DNA of 59,259 bases from Deinococcus terrestris (lineage in GTDB: Bacteria; Deinococcota; Deinococci; Deinococcales; Deinococcaceae). The position numbers and the translations under genes were made by a program. This document shows, in pieces, positions 1 through 13,938 of this stretch. The DNA is taken from positions 1 through 59,259 of the forward strand of contig NZ_WBSL01000010.1 of assembly GCF_009377345.1 (NCBI RefSeq), given 5' to 3'. The notes under the pieces are model-generated. The model did no database searches, was not told where the DNA came from, and saw nothing but the letters and a program-made list of their open reading frames with translations. The number at the start of each line of letters is the position of its first letter. Position 1 is the first letter of the stretch.

Positions 1-56
1 GCGGAACCACCCCTCTCCATGCCGAACAGGGTCGTGAAACACGGCAGCGCCCATGA

Positions 57-113
<57 letters not shown>

Positions 114-142
114 GCACCCGGTCTCCCCAACAGGACCGGTGA

Positions 143-1531
<1,389 letters not shown>

Positions 1532-1630
1532 GACGTTCCCGGTTGCTGATTATCAAGGCCAGGGGTCTTCATGGATGCATCAGAAAAGGCCAGCTTGCCG
1601 TGTCTAAGCGAATTTAACACTGTCTCAGGG

Positions 1631-1660
1631 TTGACCCATACTTCTTCATACAGGTATCAT
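1631..1660 (+). promoter_or_regulatory. Promoter of the SlpA-like gene
   Basis: TTGACC (1631-1636), an 18-base spacer, and TATCAT (1655-1660) sit about 158 bases before the start codon. This implies an untranslated leader of roughly 150 nt, unlike the leaderless genes around it. The rest of 1532-1817 shows no gene. Confidence 0.65.
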
Positions 1661-1817
1661 CCCGTTGATCTGACTTTCTGAGGTCCCAGGCCTGAGAGCG
1701 TCAGGTTGCGCAGAGAAGCGCGGAAGGCGGCCTACACCGGGAGAGGAAACTCGGTAACTCGCCCCACCGTCTACTCCAGTGCCCGATGTGGTTCTCGCGC
1801 GACGTTTTGGGGGTTTT

Positions 1818-4604
<2,787 letters not shown>

Positions 4605-4621
4605 ACCTGCCCTCGCAGGAC

Positions 4622-4649
4622 AGGGGACCCTCCGGGGTCCTCTTTTTTT
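4622..4649 (+). terminator. Intrinsic terminator of the SlpA-like gene
   Basis: A 9-bp stem (4622-4630 with 4635-4643, one G-T pair) with loop TCCG is followed by a run of T residues to 4649. It starts 17 bases after the stop codon. Confidence 0.9.
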
Positions 4650-4660
4650 GTCCCTGACTC

Positions 4661-4666
4661 TAGAAT
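4661..4666 (+). promoter_or_regulatory. -10 box for leaderless ppaC mRNA
   Basis: TAGAAT is followed by 6 bases and the ATG at 4673, the TANNNT-N6/7-start pattern of Deinococcus leaderless genes. There is no Shine-Dalgarno sequence. Confidence 0.65.
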
Positions 4667-4672
4667 CGCCGC

Positions 4673-5626
4673 ATGTTGCCTGTATTTGGACACACGAACC
4701 CCGATACGGACGCCGTCATCTCGGCCCTCGTTTACGCCCGGCTGCTGACCCGGCTGGGCACCGAGGCGCGGGCGTACCGTCTCGGGGAGCTGAACTTCGA
4801 GACCCCCTATGTCTTGCGGGAGGCGGGTGTGGAGGCTCCTGCACTGCTGCCGGACCTCCCGGCGGGGACAGCCGTGGCCCTGGTGGATCACAACGAGAGT
4901 GCGCAGTCGGTCGCCAATCTGACCGAGCTGACCGTAACGCGGGTGGTGGACCACCACAAGCTGGGGGACCTGACGACCGCCCAGCCCGCTTCCCTGCGCT
5001 TCGAGCCCGTGGGGTGCACAGCCACCATCCTGCTGGCGCTGCACCGGGAAGCCGGATTGACCGTCGAGCCCGCCGACGCCCACCTGATGCTCAGCGCCAT
5101 CCTCAGTGACACGCTGCATTTCCGCAGCCCCACGACGACGCCGAGGGACCGGGAGGCGGTGGAGTTTCTGGCGCCGATCGCGGGCATCGCGGACGTGGAG
5201 GCCTATGCCCTGGCGATGTTCGCGGCCAAGAGTGACCTGGGGGACACGCCTGCCGACACGCTGCTGCGGATGGACTACAAGGTCTTTCCGTTTGGTGACC
5301 CGGCCCAGCCCCAGAGCATGCAGACCTGGGGCCTCGGCGTGATCGAAACCACCAACCCCGGTTACGTGCTGGGCCGTCAGGACGAGTTGCTGGAGGCGAT
5401 GGACCGGGCGCGGGCGCAGGATGGGCTAAACGGGGTGCTGCTGTCGGTCGTCGACATCCTGCGTGAGCACAACACCACGCTGGTGCTGTCGGCCACCGAG
5501 GCGAAGGTGTTGCGGGAAGCTTTCGGCGCCGAGACGCGGGATGGCCGTGCCGATTTGGGGGGGCGCATCAGCCGCAAGAAGCAGATCGTGCCCGCGCTGG
5601 AAACGCACTTCACGCCGCAGGGCTGA
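4673..5626 (+). CDS. ppaC: Manganese-dependent (family II) inorganic pyrophosphatase
   Basis: 317 residues, the usual family II size. The enzyme hydrolyses pyrophosphate to phosphate and pulls biosynthetic reactions forward in the cytoplasm. DHH-family metal motifs are visible: FGHTNPDTD at the N-terminus, ALVDHNE, and VDHH. The C-terminal DHHA2-like part ends with GRISRKKQIVP, the conserved substrate-binding Ser-Arg-Lys-Lys. ATG 4673 follows a TAGAAT box by 6 bases. It lies just after the slpA terminator and is therefore a separate transcription unit. folC follows after 29 bases with its own -10 box. Confidence 0.95.
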   Translation: MLPVFGHTNPDTDAVISALVYARLLTRLGTEARAYRLGELNFETPYVLREAGVEAPALLPDLPAGTAVALVDHNESAQSVANLTELTVTRVVDHHKLGDLTTAQPASLRFEPVGCTATILLALHREAGLTVEPADAHLMLSAILSDTLHFRSPTTTPRDREAVEFLAPIAGIADVEAYALAMFAAKSDLGDTPADTLLRMDYKVFPFGDPAQPQSMQTWGLGVIETTNPGYVLGRQDELLEAMDRARAQDGLNGVLLSVVDILREHNTTLVLSATEAKVLREAFGAETRDGRADLGGRISRKKQIVPALETHFTPQG

Positions 5627-5643
5627 ATCTTTCCGCCGCGCCC

Positions 5644-5649
5644 TATGCT
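5644..5649 (+). promoter_or_regulatory. -10 box for leaderless folC mRNA
   Basis: TATGCT, 6 bases, then the ATG at 5656. Confidence 0.6.
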
Positions 5650-5655
5650 GCGGGG

Positions 5656-6900
5656 ATGACGGATCTGGACTGGCTCTTTGCGCGGCAACGCTTCGGGGTC
5701 CATCCTGGCCTGGGCCGAGTGCAGGCGCTCCTCACCCGGCTGGGCGAACCCCAGCGGAATTTCCGAAGTGTGCTGGTGGGAGGCACCAATGGCAAAGGCA
5801 GCACGGCGGCTTCTCTGGCCGCGATGCTGACCGCCTCGGGCACCCGCACGGCCCTCTTCACCAGTCCGCACCTCACCCGGTTCGCGGAACGGTTTTTGGT
5901 GGATGGACGGGAGTGTCCGGCCGAGAGGGTCGGGGACGCCTTGCGCCGGGTGCGCCCCCACGCCGAGGCCGCCGAAGCCTCTTTCTTTGAGATCGTGACG
6001 GCGCTGGGTTGCCTGCTGTTCGCGGAGGCTGGGGTGGAGGTCGCCGTGATGGAGGTGGGCCTGGGGGGGCGTCTGGACGCCACGAACATTCTGGACCCGG
6101 ACCTCAGCGTGATCACGACGGTGGCCCTGGACCACACCGAGATTCTGGGCGAAACCGTGGAGGCCATCGCGGAGGAGAAGGCGGGCATCCTGCGTCCGGG
6201 GCGCCCAGCCGTCACCGGAGTGGACCCGGCCCTCTGGCCCCGGCTAGAAGCCCAGAGTGCGAACCTGTGGGCGCTGGGCCGTGAGGTGCAGGTGGAGGCC
6301 CAGTCCAGGGGGTGGGACGGCTGGAACCTGCGGATTAGGTTGCCGGACGTTCCCCTCGACCTGCGGACGCCGCTGCTGGGCGAGCATGGTGCCCGGAACG
6401 CGGCGCTCGCGGCGGCGGCGGCCTGGCGGCTGGGGGTGGGCGAGCCTGCCATCCGCGTCGGGGCCGCCGGGGTGGTCTGGCCGGGGCGGATGGAGGTACT
6501 GCCGTGGCGGGGGGGCCGGGTGTTGCTGGACGGGGCGCACAACCCGGCAGGAGCACACGCCCTCGCGTCGGCGCTGCGGGATCTGGGTACAGGCCCTCTG
6601 CCGCTGATCTTCGGGGCGGCGTCCGGCAAGGATGTGGCCGGGGTAGCGTCAGCGCTGCGGGAGGCCGCCTCGGAGGTGATCCTGACCCGTGCCCACCTGA
6701 GTCCACGGGTGCTTCCTCCAGAGGAATTGGCTCCCCACTTCGCGGGCACGCCCGTGCGCCTGGCCGACTCACCTCAGGACGCTCTGGCCCTGCTGCCGGA
6801 GGGCGGCACCGCCGTCGTGTGCGGCAGCCTCTACCTGATCGGGGAGGTGCGGCCCCTGCTGCTAGGCGAGGTGCCCGAGACTCGGGAACGCTGGCAATAG
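5656..6900 (+). CDS. folC: Folylpolyglutamate synthase / dihydrofolate synthase
   Basis: 414 residues. FolC adds glutamate to folates, and in many bacteria also makes dihydrofolate from dihydropteroate, using ATP. The Mur-ligase P-loop GGTNGKGST is near residue 40, followed by FTSPHLTRF, EVGLGGRLDATN, and LDGAHNPAGAHAL in the C-terminal domain, all typical of FolC. ATG 5656 fits the family N-terminus and a leaderless TATGCT box. A stem CGCCCCC/GGGGGCG at 6919-6943 without a T run lies just downstream and may end the transcript. Confidence 0.94.
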   Translation: MTDLDWLFARQRFGVHPGLGRVQALLTRLGEPQRNFRSVLVGGTNGKGSTAASLAAMLTASGTRTALFTSPHLTRFAERFLVDGRECPAERVGDALRRVRPHAEAAEASFFEIVTALGCLLFAEAGVEVAVMEVGLGGRLDATNILDPDLSVITTVALDHTEILGETVEAIAEEKAGILRPGRPAVTGVDPALWPRLEAQSANLWALGREVQVEAQSRGWDGWNLRIRLPDVPLDLRTPLLGEHGARNAALAAAAAWRLGVGEPAIRVGAAGVVWPGRMEVLPWRGGRVLLDGAHNPAGAHALASALRDLGTGPLPLIFGAASGKDVAGVASALREAASEVILTRAHLSPRVLPPEELAPHFAGTPVRLADSPQDALALLPEGGTAVVCGSLYLIGEVRPLLLGEVPETRERWQ

Positions 6901-6959
6901 GCTGCCCTTTCACTGAAACGCCCCCGAGCGGGCGCTGGGGGCGGGGGGTCATCGGGGGC

Positions 6960-7211
6960 TCAGACCGCGTGTCTACGTTCGGCCTGAGTCACGAGGTAGG
7001 CGCGGGTGGCGTTCAGCCAGGCCTGGGCCAGCGGGCTCTGGGGATGCTGGCGGTCTTGCAGCGCCCGCAGACCCACGCTGAGGTGGCGCTCAATCTGCCG
7101 GATGGCCCGCAGCCCCCCCTCATTCTCGGCCTCGATCAGGGTGTTCAGCACGGTGGTGGGATGAGCGTGACCGCTGCGAAGACTCGCGGCGATGATGTCG
7201 AATGCACGCAT
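6960..7211 (-). CDS. Conserved small protein of unknown function
   Basis: 83 residues, predicted mostly helical, starting MRAFDIIAASLRSGH and ending QAERRHAV. I recognise no domain. ATG 7211 is preceded by a strong AGGAGG seven bases away, and a promoter (TTGCCT, 17 bases, TAGGAT) lies upstream at 7265-7293. It is divergent from ddrO, and the candidate DdrO operator lies 17 bases beyond its -35 box, so co-regulation is possible but not shown. Confidence 0.7.
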   Translation of the reverse strand: MRAFDIIAASLRSGHAHPTTVLNTLIEAENEGGLRAIRQIERHLSVGLRALQDRQHPQSPLAQAWLNATRAYLVTQAERRHAV

Positions 7212-7264
7212 GAGGCCCTCCTGGGGCGGGTGGGCGGAAAAGGGGACGGCGGGCAGAGGCCCTG

Positions 7265-7293
7265 ATCCTAGCAGGACCCCTCGGCGGAGGCAA
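7265..7293 (-). promoter_or_regulatory. Promoter of the 83-residue gene
   Basis: On the minus strand: TTGCCT (7293-7288), a 17-base spacer, TAGGAT (7270-7265). Confidence 0.55.
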
Positions 7294-7309
7294 GAAGAAC
7301 GTGCCTTTA

Positions 7310-7326
7310 TTCTGTATTGACCGTAC
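7310..7326. promoter_or_regulatory. Candidate radiation/desiccation response motif (DdrO operator)
   Basis: The 17-mer begins TTCTGT and ends CCGTAC. Compared with the RDRM palindrome as I recall it (TTAYGYYATNNACRTAA), the outer arms match well and the centre is shifted; I count 10 of 13 to 15 informative positions, depending on how the centre is aligned. It overlaps the ddrO -35 hexamer, as expected for the known autorepression by DdrO. Confidence 0.55.
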
Positions 7327-7345
7327 CGGGGGGCGGTGTTACACT
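7317..7345 (+). promoter_or_regulatory. ddrO promoter
   Basis: TTGACC (7317-7322), 17 bases, TACACT (7340-7345). The -35 lies inside the candidate operator. A leader of about 110 nt precedes the start codon. Confidence 0.7.
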
Positions 7346-7461
7346 CCGACTGGGAACGTCCGGTTCTGCCCACAGGCAACTCGCCTGCCCGGAGCAGGGG
7401 GCGTCCCAGGCGACCGCCGCCCGAGCCGGGGGGTGCGCCGCCGCAGCCAAGGAGGTGAATG

Positions 7462-7851
<390 letters not shown>

Positions 7852-7870
7852 CTCCCAGTGGAACAATGCC

Positions 7871-7903
7871 GGGCCGGGAAGCTGCATGCTCCCGGCCCGT
7901 TTT
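7871..7903 (+). terminator. ddrO terminator, possibly bidirectional
   Basis: Arms GGGCCGGG (7871-7878) and CCCGGCCC (7891-7898), with an inner AGC/GCT pairing, then GTTTTC. It lies between ddrO and the convergent membrane-protein gene. Confidence 0.75.
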
Positions 7904-7923
7904 CGTGGCGATGCAGGACCCGA

Positions 7924-9444
7924 TCAGGCGGTCAGGCTGCGCCCAGCGTCCGCGCCGCCCCGCGTGAGCAGCAGGGTCCCGGCGCCCCAGGCCCCGCCGA
8001 CAAGGGCCACCACCAGGGCCAGCGGCGGAACGGCGAGACACAGGGCCAGCACCCCCAGACCCAGCACGCTGCCCACTGCGTCGGGCTGCGGAAGGCGGAA
8101 CCGGCAGGCCAGCACCCGCCCGGCGTCATAGGCGCTGACGCTCAGGCCGGTGGCGATCAGCAGGAAGGCCGCCGCGAGGGCGAACAGGCTCGGCACCAGC
8201 AGCCCGCTCAGCGCCAGCGCGAGGGCCGGGCCGATCAGGGCCGCGAGGGCCAGCACCCCCAGCGCCAGGGTCCGCAGCGGGGCGTGGCGCTGCCGCCGGG
8301 CCAGCAGCGGTGCGGCGCCCGTCACGAACAGCAGGCCCAGGGCGCCCGCCGTCAGCGCCAGGAAGACCGGTCCCCACGCCGCCCCGCCCAGCCAGCCCAG
8401 CAGGGGCCGGAAAGCCGAGGCCGTCGCCAGTCCCAGCCCGGTGGGGGGCGGGGTCTGCTGCGCGGTCGCGTCCCCCGGTGCCCGGCCCAGCAGGGCGTGG
8501 ACCTGGCCGCGCACCTCGGCGCCGGGCGCCCGCCGCACGTCCCCGAAGAGGGTCACGACCTCGCCCTCCACCCGTGCGCCAGGCAGCAGCCGCACGTCGC
8601 CGCCCACCACGATCACGTTGCCCGCGACTGGCCCCCCCACGGTCCGGGTCTGCCCCAGGGTGATGCCGCTGTGCTGCGCGGCCTGGTAAAGCGGCGGCAG
8701 GGTCAGCGCCGCCGACAGCACGAAACCCCCGGCGCCCAGCCGCTGTACGGCGGGCGTGGGCTTCCAGACGATCAGGGCACTGACCAGGAGCAGCAGCCCC
8801 ATACCCAGCCCCACCAGTGGCGAGAGTCCGGCAACCAGGCCCTGAAGCACGTCGGCCCCCGCCGCGAGGCCGGGCCACGCCTCGGTGACTCCCAGCAGCG
8901 TCAGGCCCACCAGCAGGCCCCCCACCAGCAGGGTGGGGGCGGGGTTGTGCGGGCGGGGTGGGGGGGCGGAAGGCGTGGGCACCGCTCCCCGCGCGTCCGC
9001 ACCGATGCGGGCCGTGACAGCGGCGGCCAGCGAGCCGGGCAGGACTGGGCCAGAACGCAGCGCCGCGCTCCAGGCGACCTCACTCGCCACGGCCGGGGCC
9101 ACCGACCTCGTCGCGGGTGGGGGCAGGGTGCCCAGCCGGGCCGACAGCCCCACCTCCCGCGCGACCTCAGCGGCGATCCGGCGGGACGGCGCGGGGAGGG
9201 CACCGGCCGTCAGATGGGCACTCCAGGCGATCTCGGAGGCCAGGTCGGGGGCCAGGGAGTGGGCAGGCCGGGGCGGCTCCAGCATCCGCAGCAGCGTCTC
9301 GGCGTGGGTCAGACTCGCCCGCAAGCGCCCGAACTCGGGGTCGTGCGACAGCGCGGCGACCTGCGCCCGCTCGGCCCCGGTGAGTTCACCGTCGGCCTCG
9401 CGGCGCAGCAGGTCGAGCCAGTCTCCCCGCTCTGCCGTCCCCAT
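7924..9444 (-). CDS. Multipass membrane protein with anti-sigma-like N-terminus and bactofilin-like segment
   Basis: 506 residues. The N-terminus (about 1-55, DWLDLLRREADGELTGAE...) resembles the cytoplasmic part of anti-sigma factors but lacks the zinc His/Cys. Residues about 60-140 hold three degenerate copies of a roughly 27-residue unit (SLAPDLASEIAWSAHL, RIAAEVAREVGLSARL, SVAPAVASEVAWSAAL). Two or three membrane helices follow, then a beta-rich stretch (GNVIVVGGDVRLLPGARVEG, RRAPGAEVRGQVHALLG) like polymer-forming bactofilin repeats, then several more helices. It starts 9 bases after the moaC stop, so it is probably co-transcribed. Function unknown; a sensor or envelope role is a guess. 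Confidence 0.75.
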   Translation of the reverse strand: MGTAERGDWLDLLRREADGELTGAERAQVAALSHDPEFGRLRASLTHAETLLRMLEPPRPAHSLAPDLASEIAWSAHLTAGALPAPSRRIAAEVAREVGLSARLGTLPPPATRSVAPAVASEVAWSAALRSGPVLPGSLAAAVTARIGADARGAVPTPSAPPPRPHNPAPTLLVGGLLVGLTLLGVTEAWPGLAAGADVLQGLVAGLSPLVGLGMGLLLLVSALIVWKPTPAVQRLGAGGFVLSAALTLPPLYQAAQHSGITLGQTRTVGGPVAGNVIVVGGDVRLLPGARVEGEVVTLFGDVRRAPGAEVRGQVHALLGRAPGDATAQQTPPPTGLGLATASAFRPLLGWLGGAAWGPVFLALTAGALGLLFVTGAAPLLARRQRHAPLRTLALGVLALAALIGPALALALSGLLVPSLFALAAAFLLIATGLSVSAYDAGRVLACRFRLPQPDAVGSVLGLGVLALCLAVPPLALVVALVGGAWGAGTLLLTRGGADAGRSLTA

Positions 9445-9453
9445 ACGCCCCTG

Positions 9454-9975
9454 TTACGCGGGTGGGACCGCCCCGGTTCCCGGGTCCGGCCGGTGGTCGG
9501 GGGCCGCGTAGTCGCCGCTCTTGCCCCCAGCCTTGTACAGCAGGCGCACGCCGTCGATGGTCAGCGCCTTGCTGCTCGCCTTGAGCATGTCGTAGACGTT
9601 CAGGGCCGCCACCGTCACAGCGGTCAGGGCTTCCATCTCCACGCCGGTCGGGGCCGTGGTGTGGACCGTCGCCACGACGCGCACGCCCTCCGGTTCCAGG
9701 GTGACCGTCACCTCCGCCCCGGTCACGGGGATGGGATGACACAGCAGCACGAGGTCGGCGGTGCGTTTGCTGCCCGCCAGCCCCGCCAGCCGCGCGACCG
9801 TGAGGGGGTCGCCCTTGGGAGTGCGGCCCGCCTGCAGTGCGGCGCGGGCTTCCGGGGGCAGGCGCACCCAGCCCTCGGCGGTGGCGCTGCGGGCGGTGGC
9901 GGCCTTGGCACTCACGTCCACCATGCGCGGTTCGCCGTCCCGGAAGTGGGTGAGGCCGGGGGCCTCCCCGGTCAC
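9454..9975 (-). CDS. moaC: Cyclic pyranopterin monophosphate synthase (molybdenum cofactor)
   Basis: 173 residues. MoaC converts 3',8-cyclo-7,8-dihydro-GTP to cyclic pyranopterin monophosphate in molybdopterin synthesis. Family blocks are visible: [18 protein letters not shown] near the N-terminus, [33 protein letters not shown] and KSGDY near the end. The start GTG 9975 overlaps the stop of the DUF177 gene (GTGA), so translation is probably coupled. The frame is open further upstream, but that part is a shadow of the DUF177 gene. No other moa or moe gene is visible; an XdhC (molybdoenzyme maturation) lies near 50 kb. Confidence 0.95.
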   Translation of the reverse strand: MTGEAPGLTHFRDGEPRMVDVSAKAATARSATAEGWVRLPPEARAALQAGRTPKGDPLTVARLAGLAGSKRTADLVLLCHPIPVTGAEVTVTLEPEGVRVVATVHTTAPTGVEMEALTAVTVAALNVYDMLKASSKALTIDGVRLLYKAGGKSGDYAAPDHRPDPGTGAVPPA

Positions 9976-10580
9976 TCGTCGCCTTCCGGCAGCTTCAGGT
10001 CGCGCAGCCCCGCGAAGGGGTTCTGCTTGGCGTGCACGGTGCCTTCCGGGATGCCCAGCAGGTCGTCGATCTCCTCGACCGGCACGCGGGCGCTGTGCTC
10101 GCACGGTCCCTCGTTGAGGTCGTGGCCGCACACCTGGCACAGCCCCAGGCAGTCGGGGGCGTGCAGCACGCTCAGCGGGGCGGCCAGCAGCGCCGTTTCC
10201 GCGAGGTAGGCGCTGAGGTCGAGGTCGGGGTCGCCGAAGACCAGCACGTCCTCGCCGCTCTCAGCTTCCTCCAAGTGGGGGAGGGTGACGGCGGGGTCGT
10301 AGCGCAGCAGGGTGCCGAGTTGCAACTCCAGCGGCACGGGCACGTCACGCAGGCAGCGGGCGCACTCCATGACCAGCGTGGGCGAGAACTCGCCCTGGAG
10401 GTACATCTCGCCGCCGCCCAGCGGGTTGACGTCGATCTCGTAGGGGGCAGGTTCGGCAAAGGTGAGGCGCTGCTCCTCGCCGCCCTGCTCGTAGGTGAGG
10501 TGGTCGAGGGTGCCCTCGGCGTGCGCGTCGGCGTCGCGCCGCAGGGCGGTTCCCAGGTGAATGCGGGGCGTGTCGGTCAT
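9972..10580 (-). CDS. DUF177 (YceD-like) protein
   Basis: 202 residues. DUF177/YceD proteins affect 23S rRNA accumulation and usually sit beside rpmF; here the neighbours are moaC and a nucleotidyltransferase. The conserved CxxC ([12 protein letters not shown]) and a C-terminal Cys cluster ([15 protein letters not shown]) are present, as is the typical acidic middle and closing [16 protein letters not shown] 10580 follows TATGAT by 6 bases (leaderless pattern), which decides the start over the longer frame. Confidence 0.88.
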   Translation of the reverse strand: MTDTPRIHLGTALRRDADAHAEGTLDHLTYEQGGEEQRLTFAEPAPYEIDVNPLGGGEMYLQGEFSPTLVMECARCLRDVPVPLELQLGTLLRYDPAVTLPHLEEAESGEDVLVFGDPDLDLSAYLAETALLAAPLSVLHAPDCLGLCQVCGHDLNEGPCEHSARVPVEEIDDLLGIPEGTVHAKQNPFAGLRDLKLPEGDE

Positions 10581-10586
10581 CCGCCC

Positions 10587-10592
10587 ATCATA
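10587..10592 (-). promoter_or_regulatory. -10 box for the leaderless DUF177-moaC mRNA
   Basis: TATGAT on the minus strand, 6 bases, then the ATG at 10580. Confidence 0.65.
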
Positions 10593-10638
10593 GGGCCGCC
10601 CCCGTCCCGGCGACCGCGCTGTGGGCACGGTCCGCAGA

Positions 10639-11697
10639 TCAGGCCAGCTCGACGATGCTGCCGTCCGAGATGGTGAGCTTGTGGGTGCTCGGAACCGTGC
10701 GCCCCCCGCGCACCTGCGCCCGCACGCCGAGCAGGCAGTCCTGAAGCCGGGTGTGGACGTTCTCGATGCGGGCTTCGGCGTCCACCACGCTGTGTTCGAC
10801 CTCGGCATGGCGAATCACGCTCTCCCGGCCCACGCTGGTGAAGGGGCCGATATAGGCGTCCTCCACGACCACGCCCTCGCCCAGCAGCACCGGCCCCACG
10901 ATCTTGCTGCGGATCACCCGCGCGGAGGCGGGCACGATGACCCGCCCGGTGAGACGCGACTCTTCGACCTCGCCCTGCACGTCGGGCGTGATCTGCTCCA
11001 GCAGCAAGCGGTTGGCGTCCAGCAGGTCGGCGGGGCGCCCGGTGTCCTTCCACCAGCCCTCCACCCGCTGCCCCAGCACCCGCTCGCCGCGCTCGATCAG
11101 GCCCTGGATGGCGTCGGTGATCTCGTACTCGCCCCGTGCCGAGGCGGGCATGCCGTCGAGCACCCCGAACACCTGCGGGGTAAAGCAGTACAGCCCCGCC
11201 ACCGCCATGTTGCTGGGCGGATTCTTGGGCTTTTCCACCAGCCGGGTGATACGGTCGCCGTCGAGTTCGGCCACCCCGAAGGCGGTGGGGTCGGCCACCT
11301 CCACCAGGGCGATCACGGCCGCTGGCCCCTCGGCCTCGAAGCGCTCGATAAAGGGCCGCACCCCGTGTTCAAACAGGTTGTCACCCAGGTACACGCAGAA
11401 GTTGTCCCCGCCCACCCACTCGCGGGCCGTCAGGACGGCGTGCCCCAGCCCGAGCTGCTCATGCTGGTCGATCAGGGTGACGTGGGCGCCGGGGGCCTGC
11501 TCCAGCGTCTGTTCGATCTCGGCGCGGGTGGCGTCCGAGACGATGATGCCGACCTCGGAGATTCCGGCGGCCAGCAGGGTCCGCAGCGCGTGCACGATGA
11601 TGGGCGCCCCCGCCACCGGCAGCACCGGCTTGGGGCGGGTATAGGTGAGGGGACGCAGGCGGGTGCCCAGGCCAGCGGCCGGAATGATCGCTTTCAT
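10639..11697 (-). CDS. Sugar-1-phosphate nucleotidyltransferase (long RmlA / glucose-1-phosphate thymidylyltransferase type)
   Basis: 352 residues from ATG 11697 (upstream ATGs at 11706 and 11709 are possible). It makes a nucleotide sugar (probably dTDP-glucose) from sugar-1-phosphate. The N-terminal nucleotide-binding motif [18 protein letters not shown] is intact, with LGDNLFEHG and EKPKNPPSN downstream. The C-terminal third has hexapeptide left-handed-helix repeats ([23 protein letters not shown]...), which mark the long StrD/archaeal-like form rather than the short RmlA. No rmlBCD genes are near. No Shine-Dalgarno is evident; AATGAT lies upstream of 11697. Confidence 0.85.
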   Translation of the reverse strand: MKAIIPAAGLGTRLRPLTYTRPKPVLPVAGAPIIVHALRTLLAAGISEVGIIVSDATRAEIEQTLEQAPGAHVTLIDQHEQLGLGHAVLTAREWVGGDNFCVYLGDNLFEHGVRPFIERFEAEGPAAVIALVEVADPTAFGVAELDGDRITRLVEKPKNPPSNMAVAGLYCFTPQVFGVLDGMPASARGEYEITDAIQGLIERGERVLGQRVEGWWKDTGRPADLLDANRLLLEQITPDVQGEVEESRLTGRVIVPASARVIRSKIVGPVLLGEGVVVEDAYIGPFTSVGRESVIRHAEVEHSVVDAEARIENVHTRLQDCLLGVRAQVRGGRTVPSTHKLTISDGSIVELA

Positions 11698-11780
11698 TGC
11701 CCGCATCATTCCACGCGCCTCAGCCGCGCGACTTGAGGAAAGGTGCAGGAATGCCCGCCCAGCGGGGCCGGAGCCGACTA

Positions 11781-11808
11781 AACAAAAACCCCCGCCGGAG
11801 GGCGGAGG
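11781..11808 (-). terminator. Terminator of tRNA-Glu
   Basis: On the minus strand: stem CCTCCGCC (11808-11801), loop CTCC, stem GGCGGGGG (11796-11789), then TTTTT. It begins 11 bases after the tRNA. Confidence 0.85.
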
Positions 11809-11818
11809 CTTCTGGTCG

Positions 11819-11905
<87 letters not shown>

Positions 11906-11969
11906 TTTGCATTGGCGCGTGGCCTCCGCTGACTGCCTTTCAAGGGGCGCCGTTTCCGGCACGCACAGG

Positions 11970-11998
11970 AGAATACCGGTCAGGAACACGTTCGTCAA
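11970..11998 (-). promoter_or_regulatory. tRNA-Glu promoter
   Basis: On the minus strand: TTGACG (11998-11993), 17 bases, TATTCT (11975-11970). This is a near-consensus sigma-70 promoter. Apart from this promoter, the tRNA and its terminator, 11710-12036 shows no gene. Confidence 0.75.
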
Positions 11999-12036
11999 CA
12001 GGGGGCGCGAAAGAGGCCCGCGCCCCCCCCCGCGCC

Positions 12037-13458
<1,422 letters not shown>

Positions 13459-13524
13459 ACCGTCTCCGAGCGTACCACCCCCCTTCGGGGCGGATTGCGG
13501 CGCGTTCCTGGGAGGGAGACAGCG

Positions 13525-13938
13525 TTAAGGGGACCGGGAGGAGTCAGCGCCGAGAGCTTGTGCGAGCAGCTCGGGATAGAAGGCGTCGGCCAACCTGAGC
13601 GCCCCGGCCTCCTCCAGGGTGAACCACGCGACCTCATCGTGTTCTTCGGGTGCCAGATTCGCCGGTGTGCCCGTCCAGCTTTCCACCAGCCAGAAGGAGA
13701 GGTCGGCCTCTGGCGTCACCTCCCGGCGCAAGAGGGAAGCCTGGCGAACCTCGGTGCCCAGTTCCTCGCGCAGCTCACGGGACAGGGTCGCCTGCGGGGA
13801 TTCGCCCGCCTCCGTGTGCCCACCGGGAAGGTCCCACACGTCTGGGTACCACGCCCGGTCGGCGCGGCGGTGGCACAGCAGCACGCGGCCTTCCCGCACG
13901 AGCACCCCGCACAGGACGACATGCCGAGGGTCGCTCAC
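13525..13938 (-). CDS. Nudix hydrolase
   Basis: 137 residues. The Nudix box is complete (GGHTEAGESPQATLSRELREELG, about residues 38-60), so it should hydrolyse a nucleoside-diphosphate-X substrate with Mg2+. The start GTG 13938 overlaps the psuG stop as GTGA, so it is the last gene of the pseudouridine operon. A role in clearing a (pseudo)nucleotide is an inference from context. Substrate unknown. Confidence 0.9.
   Translation of the reverse strand: MSDPRHVVLCGVLVREGRVLLCHRRADRAWYPDVWDLPGGHTEAGESPQATLSRELREELGTEVRQASLLRREVTPEADLSFWLVESWTGTPANLAPEEHDEVAWFTLEEAGALRLADAFYPELLAQALGADSSRSP

Noticed and set aside
7858..10209. Plus-strand open frame of 783 codons
   Set aside because: It is antisense to the membrane-protein, moaC and DUF177 genes; composition is Gln/Arg/Gly-rich with no domain, typical of a high-GC shadow.
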